Below, piece by piece: positions 25,956 to 34,157 of a stretch of DNA of 58,654 nucleotides. Source of the stretch: Candidatus Bipolaricaulota bacterium. GTDB lineage: Bacteria; Bipolaricaulota; Bipolaricaulia; UBA7950; UBA9294. Positions within the stretch are counted from its first letter, which is position 1, and each line of letters begins with the position of its first letter. Below the pieces are notes generated by a model, which was given only the letters and a program-made list of their open reading frames with translations, was not told the DNA's origin and made no database searches. The stretch spans positions 1 through 58,654 of the forward strand of contig JANQGM010000009.1 of the NCBI GenBank assembly GCA_028277345.1, written 5' to 3'. Made by a program: the position numbers and the translations under genes.

Positions 25956-26028
25956 GGTCCCTCCTGGTTGCAAAGGATAGGTGAGAGGACGTGCAGGGAC
26001 AACAGGCATCGGCGTGTGTCTTTGACGC

Positions 26029-26057
26029 TTGAGCTTCACCGGTTGCTTTCCTACACT
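26029..26057 (+). promoter_or_regulatory. Predicted sigma70-type promoter of the AOR gene
   Basis: TTGAGC at 26029-26034 and TACACT at 26052-26057 are separated by 17 bp. The expected start is near 26064, giving a leader of about 50 nt that includes the ggaggagg ribosome-binding site of AOR. Confidence 0.5.
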
Positions 26058-26115
26058 TGGGCACGCTCGACAACTTCGATCAGGCCACGTGCATCCGCAC
26101 CTGGAGGAGGACAAC

Positions 26116-28263
26116 ATGACGGTACCTGCTGGCTTCCAAGTTCTCGCCGAAACGGCGTTTCCAAAAACGACGATTGTGCGCGGCTACAACGGCCGAACGC
26201 TTTACGTGAATGTTGATACCGGAGCGATGGAGGAGCGGCCGGTCACTCAGCAGATGAAGGATATCTTCATTGGCGGGCGCGGCTTTGGTATCTGGCGGCT
26301 GTGGAATGCCGTCGAGGCATCGACAACGTGGGACGATCCGGAGAACGAGCTTGTCATCTCGTCCGGCCCTGTGGGAGGGACGACGAATTACCCCGGTTCG
26401 GGCAAATCGATCGTCGTAAGCCTGTCCCCGCTGACGGGCAACGTGATCGACTCCAATGCAGGCGGGTATTTCGGTCCCTATCTCAAGTTCGCGGGCTGGG
26501 ATGCCATCGAGCTCCAAGGCAAGGCGGCGGACAATGTCGTCGTCTACGTCGATGGCGTCGCGGGCACTGTCCAGCTCCTTTCGTGTCCGGCGATGGATCT
26601 CAACACGCACGTCTTGGGCGAATCGCTGATCCGGGCCTTTGCGGATTCGGATGCTCCACGCGATCTGGCCGCGATCTCGACGGTATCCACAGGGTCCGGG
26701 GCTGAACATGCACGTTGGGGCTGCTTGAACTTCAGTTTCTTCGATCTGAAGCGAAAAGCTATGCGTATCAAGCAAGCGGGCCGCGGAGGGACGGGCACTG
26801 TTTTCAGGGATAAGAAGATCGCGGCCCTGGTTGTGAAGAGTCCGGCCGTCAATCCGGAATCCAATCAACCTGCGGACTTGAATCGCATTCGCGAAGTGGG
26901 GGCCAAGATCAACAAGGAGATCCTGGAACTGGATGCGAGTCAATGCGACATGCGCCGCGTCGGAACGGCGCATCTGGTGGAGATCATGGATGAATACGAT
27001 CTCCTCCCCACGCACAACTACAAGTTCGGGAAGCATCCTGATTCCGGGAACATTTCGTCTCACATCTGGCGGGAGCGCTTTGGGCAGAACATGCCTGACG
27101 GTTGTTGGCTTGGGTGCACGATGTCCTGTTCGCACGCCGTTGACGACTTCGAGCTCAAGACGGGCCCTTATAAGGGCGAGCGCGTGCTTGTGGACGGACC
27201 GGAATACGAGACCGCGGCGGGAAGCGCCAATGTCGGCATCTTCGATCCCGAATTCGTCTTGGAGATGAATTTCTACTGCGACACCTATGGCATCGACACC
27301 ATCTCGTTCACGACAGGGCTCGCCTTTGTCATGGAGTGTTATGAAGCGGGCCAGATCGGCCCCGACGCGACGGGTGGATTGGACCTTCGCTTCGGCAACG
27401 CGGAAGCCGCGATGGACGTGCTGCATCAGATGGGGCGCGGCGAGGGCTTCGGCGTCGTTGTGGGACAGGGCATCCGTCGCATGAAGACGGCGTTCGCATC
27501 GCAGTTCGGCGCGGATCCCGCGTTCATGCAGGACATCGGCATGGAAGCCAAGGGACTCGAATACTCCGAATACGTGACCAAGGAGTCGTTGGCCATGCAG
27601 GGCGGATACGGCCTGGCCTTGAAAGGGCCTCAGCACGATGAGGCGTGGCTCATCTTCATGGACATGGTGAATAACCAGATTCCCACGTTCGAAGACAAGG
27701 CCGAAGCGCTTCATTACTTTCCGATGTGGCGTACGTGGTTCGGATTGGTCGGCCACTGCAAGCTTCCGTGGAACGACGTCGAGCCGTCGGACAACGCAAA
27801 GACAGCCGAGCCTGCCAAAGTTCCCGAGCATGTGGACAACTATTGCAACGTCTTCGCCGGCGTGACGGGCGTGGAAGTGCAACCTGAAGATCTTATTCTG
27901 CAATCCGAGCGGGTATATAACTTTCAACGCGTGTTTAGCGCGCGATTGGGACTGGGAACGCGCGAGCATGACGCCATTCCCTACCGCTCAGCGGGACCGG
28001 TTACCGAGGAAGAGTACGAGTCTCGCGCCGACCGGTATGACGCCCAGCTCAAGGAGAAGGTCAACGTCGATCCATCCGGAAAGTCGACCCGCGAGAAGGT
28101 GTCCATCCTGCGCGAGTATCGGGAAGGCCAATACGAACAGCTGATCGACGCGGTTTACAAGCGGCGAGGATGGACAAGCAACGGCGTGCCCACGATCGCC
28201 AAACTGGAAGAACTGGGCATCGCCTTCCCGGGTGTGGTTGAGATCGTACGTCCACATCAGTAG
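26116..28263 (+). CDS. aor: Tungsten-type aldehyde:ferredoxin oxidoreductase
   Basis: A 715-residue AOR-family protein. The N-terminal domain has FIGGRGFGIWRLW and NYPGSGKSIVVSLSPLTG, the pterin-binding domain. Iron-sulfur ligands appear as DGCWLGCTMSC near residue 330, with C-x3-C-x3-C spacing, and a late Cys in DNYCNVFAGVTG near residue 575. DGPEYETAAGSANVGIFDP is typical of a large bacterial AOR branch. These cytoplasmic, oxygen-sensitive enzymes oxidise an aldehyde to an acid, reducing ferredoxin. The ATG at 26116 has a ggaggacaac site; the upstream in-frame TTG coincides with the -35 box. No ferredoxin or moaA gene is adjacent. The aldehyde is unknown. It strongly suggests anaerobic life. 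Confidence 0.93.
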   Translation: MTVPAGFQVLAETAFPKTTIVRGYNGRTLYVNVDTGAMEERPVTQQMKDIFIGGRGFGIWRLWNAVEASTTWDDPENELVISSGPVGGTTNYPGSGKSIVVSLSPLTGNVIDSNAGGYFGPYLKFAGWDAIELQGKAADNVVVYVDGVAGTVQLLSCPAMDLNTHVLGESLIRAFADSDAPRDLAAISTVSTGSGAEHARWGCLNFSFFDLKRKAMRIKQAGRGGTGTVFRDKKIAALVVKSPAVNPESNQPADLNRIREVGAKINKEILELDASQCDMRRVGTAHLVEIMDEYDLLPTHNYKFGKHPDSGNISSHIWRERFGQNMPDGCWLGCTMSCSHAVDDFELKTGPYKGERVLVDGPEYETAAGSANVGIFDPEFVLEMNFYCDTYGIDTISFTTGLAFVMECYEAGQIGPDATGGLDLRFGNAEAAMDVLHQMGRGEGFGVVVGQGIRRMKTAFASQFGADPAFMQDIGMEAKGLEYSEYVTKESLAMQGGYGLALKGPQHDEAWLIFMDMVNNQIPTFEDKAEALHYFPMWRTWFGLVGHCKLPWNDVEPSDNAKTAEPAKVPEHVDNYCNVFAGVTGVEVQPEDLILQSERVYNFQRVFSARLGLGTREHDAIPYRSAGPVTEEEYESRADRYDAQLKEKVNVDPSGKSTREKVSILREYREGQYEQLIDAVYKRRGWTSNGVPTIAKLEELGIAFPGVVEIVRPHQ

Positions 28264-28285
28264 CCCGATCACGTGATATCGTTCA

Positions 28286-28318
28286 CGGGCCACCCTCATC
28301 CAGAGGGCGGCCCGTTTT
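28286..28318 (+). terminator. Rho-independent terminator after AOR
   Basis: A 12-bp stem with one mismatch (CGGGCCACCCTC/GAGGGCGGCCCG), a 5-nt loop and TTTT directly after it. It lies 23 bp after the AOR stop and should end that single-gene transcript. Confidence 0.8.
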
Positions 28319-28410
28319 CATTGCGAGTGATTCAATCGTTTCTGTCGCCGCCGGAAGCGAGTTCTGGAAGAGAGGTTGACTGCGCAGGAGTTCGGCGATT
28401 CGATCGAGCG

Positions 28411-29655
28411 CTAGCCTTCCGGATCTGCCACGATCCACGCGTCGTCTCGGCGAGGCAGAAGGAGAAGGTACCCCAGGGCGATCAGAAGCAGGCCGAGCGA
28501 CAACCAAACCAGTACCCGGTCAACGCTTGACGCGTCCACAGCAGCCATGAAGACGGCGAGCGAGACGGGTTGGAGAACGCTACCCAGGAATCCCTGAATG
28601 CCTCGGACGCGTCCCCGAATCTTGGACGGAAGGACTTGTTGGACGAGGGTGGCCCCGTAGACGCGCTGTCCCGACGCCCCGACGCCGAAGATAAAGAAGA
28701 CGATCAACGCGACGGTGGGCGTCATGTGGAGTCCGAGAACAAGAAAGGCGGTAGCGAAGAGCAGGTTGCCGCCAATCCACGTGAGAAACTTGGGCCATTT
28801 CGTGCCAAAGGATGAGGCGAGCAGGCTGCCCGCAAGGATTCCGCCCAGCGTCAGGCTCTGAAAGAACCCGTAGCCCTCGGCACCCATCCCGACGGCGGCC
28901 GCCACAACTGGAGCAAGGAAGAAGAGTGGGGCGAAGGCGAGGTCGCTGAGGAAGTCGAGGGTTACCACCCGCGTGAGAAGGGATTCGCTGCGAATGTAGC
29001 GAAGCGTAATCTGAAGGTCCTTCCAAGGCGTCCAACGCGTTCGCCGGGAACTCTGATGAGGTGTTTCTGCTGAGGCGGGGACGAATGTGGCGGCGGCGGC
29101 GCCGACCAAGTACATGACTCCGTTGAATAGGAAGATGGGGGCGGGCCCCCAGGTGGCGAGAACGACGCCGCTAACGGCGGCTTCAATCAGATTGTCGGCC
29201 ATTCCCCACGAACTCAGCAGTCCGTTGACGCGAATGAGCCGCTCCTTGGCCACCAGGTCCGGAAGAAGTGCGGTGAACGCGGCGGTAACCGGGGTCCCGA
29301 GAAGCGATTCAACGATCAAGAATGCCAGCAGATAGGCCATACGCAGGGAGCTGAGTAGCGAGAGCGCGAAGATGCCGAAGCACAGAAGTGAGAGTGCAAT
29401 GTGCAAATAAATCAGCAGATTCCGGCGGTTGAACCGATCGACGATCGATCCGGAAATCAAGCCGGCGAACGCAGCCCCCAACGTCCATACCGCTCCCAGC
29501 CCAGCGACGGACAAGGCGCGGCCCGTAATCGCATAGCCCGTCCAGAAAATGGCGATCTGAGTGAATAGATCTCCCGCGTTTCCTAAGGCCGTTCCAACGA
29601 GAAACGGGAGAAGTCTCCGATTTGATATGTGGCCATATGTGTACTTTGTTGTCAA
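28411..29655 (-). CDS. MFS transporter (exporter-like)
   Basis: A 414-residue protein with about 12 transmembrane helices and the MFS inter-helix motif GLISGSIVDRFNRRN after helix 2, a form found in macrolide-efflux-like (MefA/DHA3) exporters. VLPSKIRGRVRGIQGF after helix 10 is the second-half counterpart. Such proteins use the proton gradient to export drugs or lipids. The start is a TTG at 29655, since no ATG or GTG occurs between it and the first helix; an AGGA lies 7 bases upstream. It diverges from gyrB. Substrate unknown. Confidence 0.85.
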   Translation of the reverse strand: MTTKYTYGHISNRRLLPFLVGTALGNAGDLFTQIAIFWTGYAITGRALSVAGLGAVWTLGAAFAGLISGSIVDRFNRRNLLIYLHIALSLLCFGIFALSLLSSLRMAYLLAFLIVESLLGTPVTAAFTALLPDLVAKERLIRVNGLLSSWGMADNLIEAAVSGVVLATWGPAPIFLFNGVMYLVGAAAATFVPASAETPHQSSRRTRWTPWKDLQITLRYIRSESLLTRVVTLDFLSDLAFAPLFFLAPVVAAAVGMGAEGYGFFQSLTLGGILAGSLLASSFGTKWPKFLTWIGGNLLFATAFLVLGLHMTPTVALIVFFIFGVGASGQRVYGATLVQQVLPSKIRGRVRGIQGFLGSVLQPVSLAVFMAAVDASSVDRVLVWLSLGLLLIALGYLLLLPRRDDAWIVADPEG

Positions 29656-29747
29656 GATCTGATCCTGCCCGGTCGCCTTATATGTTGCTGTACGAGGTTG
29701 TATGAATCTTACGGGGAAGAAAAGGTCGATGCAACCAATCGCTAAGA

Positions 29748-29776
29748 TTGAAATCCAGTCAGGGTTTTGCTACAAT
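29748..29776 (+). promoter_or_regulatory. Predicted promoter of gyrB
   Basis: TTGAAA (29748-29753) and TACAAT (29771-29776) are 17 bp apart. Transcription should start near 29783, only about 10 nt before the chosen gyrB ATG at 29793, so the leader is very short. Confidence 0.6.
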
Positions 29777-29792
29777 TTCGATGGGTGGTGAG

Positions 29793-31703
29793 ATGGCCAA
29801 GAAAGCACAACAATCCCCGGCATATGAAGCCGATCAAATCAAAGTCCTAGAAGATCTCGAACCCGTACGCTTGCGTCCGGGCATGTACATTGGCAGCACC
29901 GGACAAAGCGGATTGATGCACCTCATCGAAGAGGTGGTCGACAACAGCATTGACGAAGCCTTGGTTGGAGAATGTACGGTCATTAGCGTCACGGTCCATG
30001 CCGATCATTCTGTGACCATCGAAGATAACGGCCGTGGTATGCCGATCGGCATCCACTCTGAGTCGGGTGTTCCGGCGCTTGAGCTCGTGATGACGACGCT
30101 TCATGCGGGCGGCAAGTTCGACAACAAGAGCTACCATGTCTCAGGCGGTCTTCACGGCGTCGGTGTTTCCGTGGTCAACGCCCTGGCGGAATCGATGTTT
30201 GTCGAGGTCTACAAGGATGGAAAGATCCATCGCCAATCCTTCTCTCGGGGAGAGAAATTGACGGAACTCGAAGTCATCGGAGACACGAAAAAGCGGGGCA
30301 CACGAACGACCTTCTTGCCCGATTCCGAGATCTTCGGCGAGATCAAGTACAACTTCCCCAAGCTGTCGCACCGGTTGCGCGAGCTGTCCTATCTCAATGG
30401 CGGACTGAAGATCGTTCTCGAGAACGAAGCCGCCGGCGTCAAACGAACGTTTCAAAACAAGGGCGGCATCGCCTCATTCGTTCAGGAGCTGGCCGAGAAG
30501 AAAGAACCGATTCACCCCAAACCCATCTACATCCAAGGCCAGGATTCCGGGATCGAGATCGAGGTCGGCTTGCAATGGACGGGCGCATACGATGAGTCCA
30601 TCCACGCCTTTGCCAACAACATCAACACCGTGGATGGCGGAACCCATCTCACGGGCTTTAAGTCTTCCCTGACCAAGTTCATGAACGAGTACGGCAGGGA
30701 CAAGAAGATCCTCAAGAAGAATGACAAGAACCTTCGCGGTGAAGACATTCGCGAAGGCCTTGTCTGCATCATCAGCGTGAAGATTCCCAACCCCGAATTC
30801 GAGGGACAGACCAAGACCAAGCTGGGGAATCCCGAAGTCGCGGGCATCATCGGCGGGTTGATTCAAGAGCAACTGGGCCTGTATTTCCAGAAGAAGCCCA
30901 AGATTGCGCGCATGGTCATCGAGAAGTCCGTGTCTGCCAGCCGGGCGCGGCAAGCTGCCGCCAAGGCGCGCAACATGGCGCGCCGCAAGGGGCCGCTGGC
31001 TTCAACCGCGTTGCCCGGAAAACTGGCCGACTGCTCGAATCGAAATCCCGAGTCGTGCGAACTGTTCATCGTTGAGGGAGATTCGGCGGGAGGCAGCGCC
31101 AAGCAGGGGCGCGATCGAACGTTCCAAGCCATCCTTCCGCTGAGGGGGAAGGTGCTCAATGTCGAGAAGGCGCGGCTGGCCAAGCTCCTGGACAACCTGG
31201 AGATCAAGGCGATGATTACGGCGATCGGTACCGGCATTCGCGAGGAGTTTGCCAAGGATCGATTGCGCTACAACAAGCTCATCATCATGTCCGATGCCGA
31301 TGTCGACGGCGCACACATCAGCACCCTCATCCTGACCTTCTTATTCCGCTATTTACCGGATTTGATCAAAGCGGGGCACGTCTATATCGCCAAGCCGCCG
31401 CTGTACCAGGTCAAGGCAGGCAAGAAAGTGACCTACCTCCACACCGACGAAGAACTCGAGCAATACCGCGATGAGCATGGCGGCAACTATTCCGTCAAAC
31501 GCTTCAAGGGATTGGGTGAAATGAACCCGCGCGAGCTTTGGGAAACGACGATGGATCCCGATCGCCGCATCTTGAAGCAAGTGGAAATCCGAGATGATTT
31601 GGAGGCAGACGAGATCTTCTCGACCCTGATGGGAACGGACGTTGCGTTGCGCCGGGACTTCATTTGGGAGAACTCGGACAAGATTACCACGCTCGACATC
31701 TAG
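29793..31703 (+). CDS. gyrB: DNA gyrase subunit B
   Basis: A 636-residue type IIA topoisomerase B subunit. The ATPase domain has RLRPGMYIGSTG, VVDNSIDEALVG and DNGRGMPIGIH, then GGLHGVGVSVVNAL. The TOPRIM domain has IVEGDSAGGSAKQGRDR, LPLRGKVLNVEKAR and MSDADVDGAHI. RFKGLGEMNPRELWETTMDP is at the C-terminus. With GyrA it supercoils DNA using ATP. I take ATG 29793 because the upstream promoter would start RNA near 29783, past or at the earlier ATG 29781. No gyrA follows; the next genes are envelope-related. ParE is less likely because the short 636-residue gyrase B form fits best, but ParE cannot be excluded by eye. Confidence 0.92.
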   Translation: MAKKAQQSPAYEADQIKVLEDLEPVRLRPGMYIGSTGQSGLMHLIEEVVDNSIDEALVGECTVISVTVHADHSVTIEDNGRGMPIGIHSESGVPALELVMTTLHAGGKFDNKSYHVSGGLHGVGVSVVNALAESMFVEVYKDGKIHRQSFSRGEKLTELEVIGDTKKRGTRTTFLPDSEIFGEIKYNFPKLSHRLRELSYLNGGLKIVLENEAAGVKRTFQNKGGIASFVQELAEKKEPIHPKPIYIQGQDSGIEIEVGLQWTGAYDESIHAFANNINTVDGGTHLTGFKSSLTKFMNEYGRDKKILKKNDKNLRGEDIREGLVCIISVKIPNPEFEGQTKTKLGNPEVAGIIGGLIQEQLGLYFQKKPKIARMVIEKSVSASRARQAAAKARNMARRKGPLASTALPGKLADCSNRNPESCELFIVEGDSAGGSAKQGRDRTFQAILPLRGKVLNVEKARLAKLLDNLEIKAMITAIGTGIREEFAKDRLRYNKLIIMSDADVDGAHISTLILTFLFRYLPDLIKAGHVYIAKPPLYQVKAGKKVTYLHTDEELEQYRDEHGGNYSVKRFKGLGEMNPRELWETTMDPDRRILKQVEIRDDLEADEIFSTLMGTDVALRRDFIWENSDKITTLDI

Positions 31704-31735
31704 GGCGCCGGGCGTCACGAGAGAGGGGAGGCAGC

Positions 31736-32194
31736 ATGAAGATGGCAAGTGCCCTCGTGATCCTGATCACGATCGGAGTGGGACTATCTACCGTGGGATT
31801 GGCATCCGGCGTCGGCGCGACCGTGGGGTTCGAACCCACCGGCCTCTGGCTGATTGGCGCGCTAACGGAACTGTCGATGGGTGACTTCATCGATCTGAGA
31901 GCCCAGATCGGGTTCGCGACTCAAGAAATCGAAGGACTGATGCTGGGAACGATTTCCATCCTGCCGCATTGGTCGCTTCCTCCCGTCGATCCGTTCCTCG
32001 GCGTTGGCATTGGTGTCGCATTGACGCCGCCTCCGTTCTCAACCGGACTCCTGTTGGAAGGCTCGGCGGGCGTTCGACTGGTCCCGCATGATATCGTCTC
32101 CATCCTTCTTCAAGTTCGATACTTGCTGAGGTACACGGAGAATGTCTGGACCACGGGCCCGGTCTTCGAGGGTGGCATCCTCATCAATTTCTAG
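31736..32194 (+). CDS. Small secreted, barrel-like protein
   Basis: A 152-residue protein with a Sec signal peptide (MKMASALVILITIGVG, cleavage likely near residue 24). The mature part alternates polar and apolar residues and is rich in Gly and Pro (PFLGVGIGVALTPP), and ends in FEGGILINF. A C-terminal Phe on an alternating strand is the signal recognised by the outer-membrane BAM complex. I suspect a small beta-barrel or lipocalin-like protein but do not recognise the family. ATG 31736 follows a ggggagg site; an upstream in-frame ATG lies in gyrB. It lies 32 bp after gyrB, and its stop touches the next start. Confidence 0.7.
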   Translation: MKMASALVILITIGVGLSTVGLASGVGATVGFEPTGLWLIGALTELSMGDFIDLRAQIGFATQEIEGLMLGTISILPHWSLPPVDPFLGVGIGVALTPPPFSTGLLLEGSAGVRLVPHDIVSILLQVRYLLRYTENVWTTGPVFEGGILINF

Positions 32195-32737
32195 ATGCTC
32201 TGGGCTGTCGGAATTGTTCTCGGTGGCCTCACGGTTGTCTGGATAGCCTGGAATCTCACGCTGGATGCGCTGTGGCAACCCACGGATCGCGTGACGATGC
32301 GGAGGCTGCTGGTTCTTTCGGAAATCAAGCCCGGAGAGCGGCTGATCGATCTTGGGTGCGGCGATGGGCGCTTCGTGGTCACGGCGGCCAAGGAGTTCGG
32401 AGCTCGCGCGACGGGCATCGAAATCGATCCCTTCCGCGTCCTTTTCGCCAAGGCCTGGATTTGGCTCACCGGACTGACCCAACGCGCGGATGTTCAGCGG
32501 GGCAACATGTATACGGTCGATGTTTCCCAGGCGGATGTCATCGTTCTCTTCTTGTCGGCAACCTCCAATTTCCGTCTCCAAAAACGCCTGAAAGCGCAAT
32601 TGCGTGATGGCGCCCGGGTCGTTTCCTATTACCACCCCATGTGGGGATGGCAGCCGGATATGGTGGGAGAGGCTCGGGACGGCTACCCGATCTACGTCTA
32701 CCGCATGGGGGCGGCCCTTGGAAAAACGACTCGCTGA
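32195..32737 (+). CDS. Membrane-anchored SAM-dependent methyltransferase
   Basis: A 180-residue protein. Residues 1-25 form one transmembrane helix. The rest is a class I methyltransferase with the SAM-binding motif LIDLGCGDGRFVVTAAKEFG near residue 50, acidic GIEIDPFR, and a short core ending IVLFLSATSN and GARVVSYYHPM. The start ATG abuts the previous stop (TAGATG), and the gene overlaps murE by 20 bp. Substrate unknown; the membrane anchor and murE neighbour hint at a lipid or envelope precursor, but similar small proteins modify proteins, so this is a guess. Confidence 0.78.
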   Translation: MLWAVGIVLGGLTVVWIAWNLTLDALWQPTDRVTMRRLLVLSEIKPGERLIDLGCGDGRFVVTAAKEFGARATGIEIDPFRVLFAKAWIWLTGLTQRADVQRGNMYTVDVSQADVIVLFLSATSNFRLQKRLKAQLRDGARVVSYYHPMWGWQPDMVGEARDGYPIYVYRMGAALGKTTR

Positions 32738-34157
32738 TCTCGCGCGATCATTGGGCATCTCCCCATGCAGAGGTTGGGCGGACGTTGCGATTCGAGGCAT
32801 CTGCGAGGATACGCGCCGATTGTCGCCCTATGACCTGTTCGTAGCTATCCCCGGCACCCACTGCGACGGGGAAGCCTTTCTTCGGGATGCCCTGGATAAG
32901 GGCGCCGCAGCCGTTGCTTCCGAGCATCGGTTGAATATCGAGGTTCCCAATCTGATCGTTCCCAATGCACGCCGCGCTGCGGCCGAACTCGCCGCCGCCT
33001 TCTACGACCACCCGACCCGCGAACTCTGTGCCATCGGCGTGACGGGAACGAACGGCAAGACGACGGTTTGCCATTGGATCGCTGAGTTGCTGGACGCGTC
33101 TTCGAGTCAGCTGATATCCACAGTCACCAACCCCGAGTCAGGACTCTCGAACCTCACGACGCCGCCGAGCTCGATCATCCAGAAGCAAGCGCGCCTCGCC
33201 GTTGAGCGCGGAAAGCGTCACTTCATCGTCGAGGCGTCGTCCGCTGGGATCGCCCAAGAGCGCTTGGGCTGCATCCAGTTCGACATCGGTGCCTTTACCA
33301 ATCTGACGCCCGAGCATCTGCAGCACCATGGCAGCGTCGAAGCCTATCGCTGTGCCAAGCTCAAGCTGTTCACGGAGTTGTCCCCGCATTCTTGCGCCGT
33401 GCTCAATGCGGACGACGCGCTGTCAGAAAGGATCGCCACGGAGACGCCGGCGAGGGTTTTCGCGGTCGGAAAGGCCGAGGGGGCAAACCTTCTTCTGCGT
33501 CACACCGAATGGACGCCCCACGCATGCCGGTTCGTCGTCGCCTTTGAGGGAAAAGATCACGTCGTCGACATCCCCAGCGGCGGTGAACACAGCATCTCCA
33601 ATGGGTTGGTTGCACTCGGTGTGGGCGTGGCCGCCGGCGTTTCTCTGCCTCAGCTCATCGCGCGGCTGTCGGCGGTACGGGCAATTCCCGGGCGCGGTGA
33701 AGCCTTTGTCCATGCTGACGGGCGGTGTGCCGTCGTCGATTTCGCACACAACGCCGGCGCCCTGAAGGAACTGCTTCGGACCCATACAAACGAGTCCGGT
33801 CGGCGGATTCTCGTCTTTGGATGTCCGGGCGACGGCGAGCGCGACAAGCGGCGAGCCATGGGCGCGGTTGCCGCGTCGGCCGATCTCGTCATCCTAACGT
33901 CGGACAATCCCAAGCAGGAGGACCCTCGATCCATTGCCGAAGAAATCGCAACGGCCATCCCGATGGGCGCGGCAGAGGTGATCATCGAGGCCGATCGCCA
34001 GCGCGCGATCGAACGTGCATCCCGCTTGGCGAGCGCTGAGGATCTGATTCTCTTGGCGGGGAAGGGCCACGAGGAGGGGCAGTGGATCAACGATCAGAGA
34101 GTTCCCTTCTCGGATGCGGGCGTTCTTTGCCAATTGGGTTTTAAGAGGCGCGGCTAG
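32718..34157 (+). CDS. murE: UDP-MurNAc-tripeptide synthetase (MurE)
   Basis: A 479-residue Mur ligase. The N-terminal domain has DTRRLSPYDLFVAIPG and GAAAVASEH; the ATPase domain has IGVTGTNGKTTVCHW and FTNLTPEHLQHHGS, with the carbamoyl-lysine region YRCAKLKLF. The C-terminal domain has the amino-acid-recognition segment TSDNPKQEDPRSI and AGKGHEEGQWI. It adds the third peptide residue to UDP-MurNAc-L-Ala-D-Glu. The usual meso-DAP motif is DNPR; here it is DNPK, so the third residue is uncertain. The start is TTG 32718, since no ATG or GTG lies near the family N-terminus; it overlaps the methyltransferase by 20 bp. It converges with murF, overlapping 17 bp. Confidence 0.88.
   Translation: MEKRLADLARSLGISPCRGWADVAIRGICEDTRRLSPYDLFVAIPGTHCDGEAFLRDALDKGAAAVASEHRLNIEVPNLIVPNARRAAAELAAAFYDHPTRELCAIGVTGTNGKTTVCHWIAELLDASSSQLISTVTNPESGLSNLTTPPSSIIQKQARLAVERGKRHFIVEASSAGIAQERLGCIQFDIGAFTNLTPEHLQHHGSVEAYRCAKLKLFTELSPHSCAVLNADDALSERIATETPARVFAVGKAEGANLLLRHTEWTPHACRFVVAFEGKDHVVDIPSGGEHSISNGLVALGVGVAAGVSLPQLIARLSAVRAIPGRGEAFVHADGRCAVVDFAHNAGALKELLRTHTNESGRRILVFGCPGDGERDKRRAMGAVAASADLVILTSDNPKQEDPRSIAEEIATAIPMGAAEVIIEADRQRAIERASRLASAEDLILLAGKGHEEGQWINDQRVPFSDAGVLCQLGFKRRG

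Noticed and set aside
26080..27969. 629-codon open frame antisense to AOR
   Set aside because: It mirrors a strongly conserved enzyme gene in a GC-rich sequence. The product has no recognisable domain or ribosome-binding site and is rich in His, Arg and Asp.
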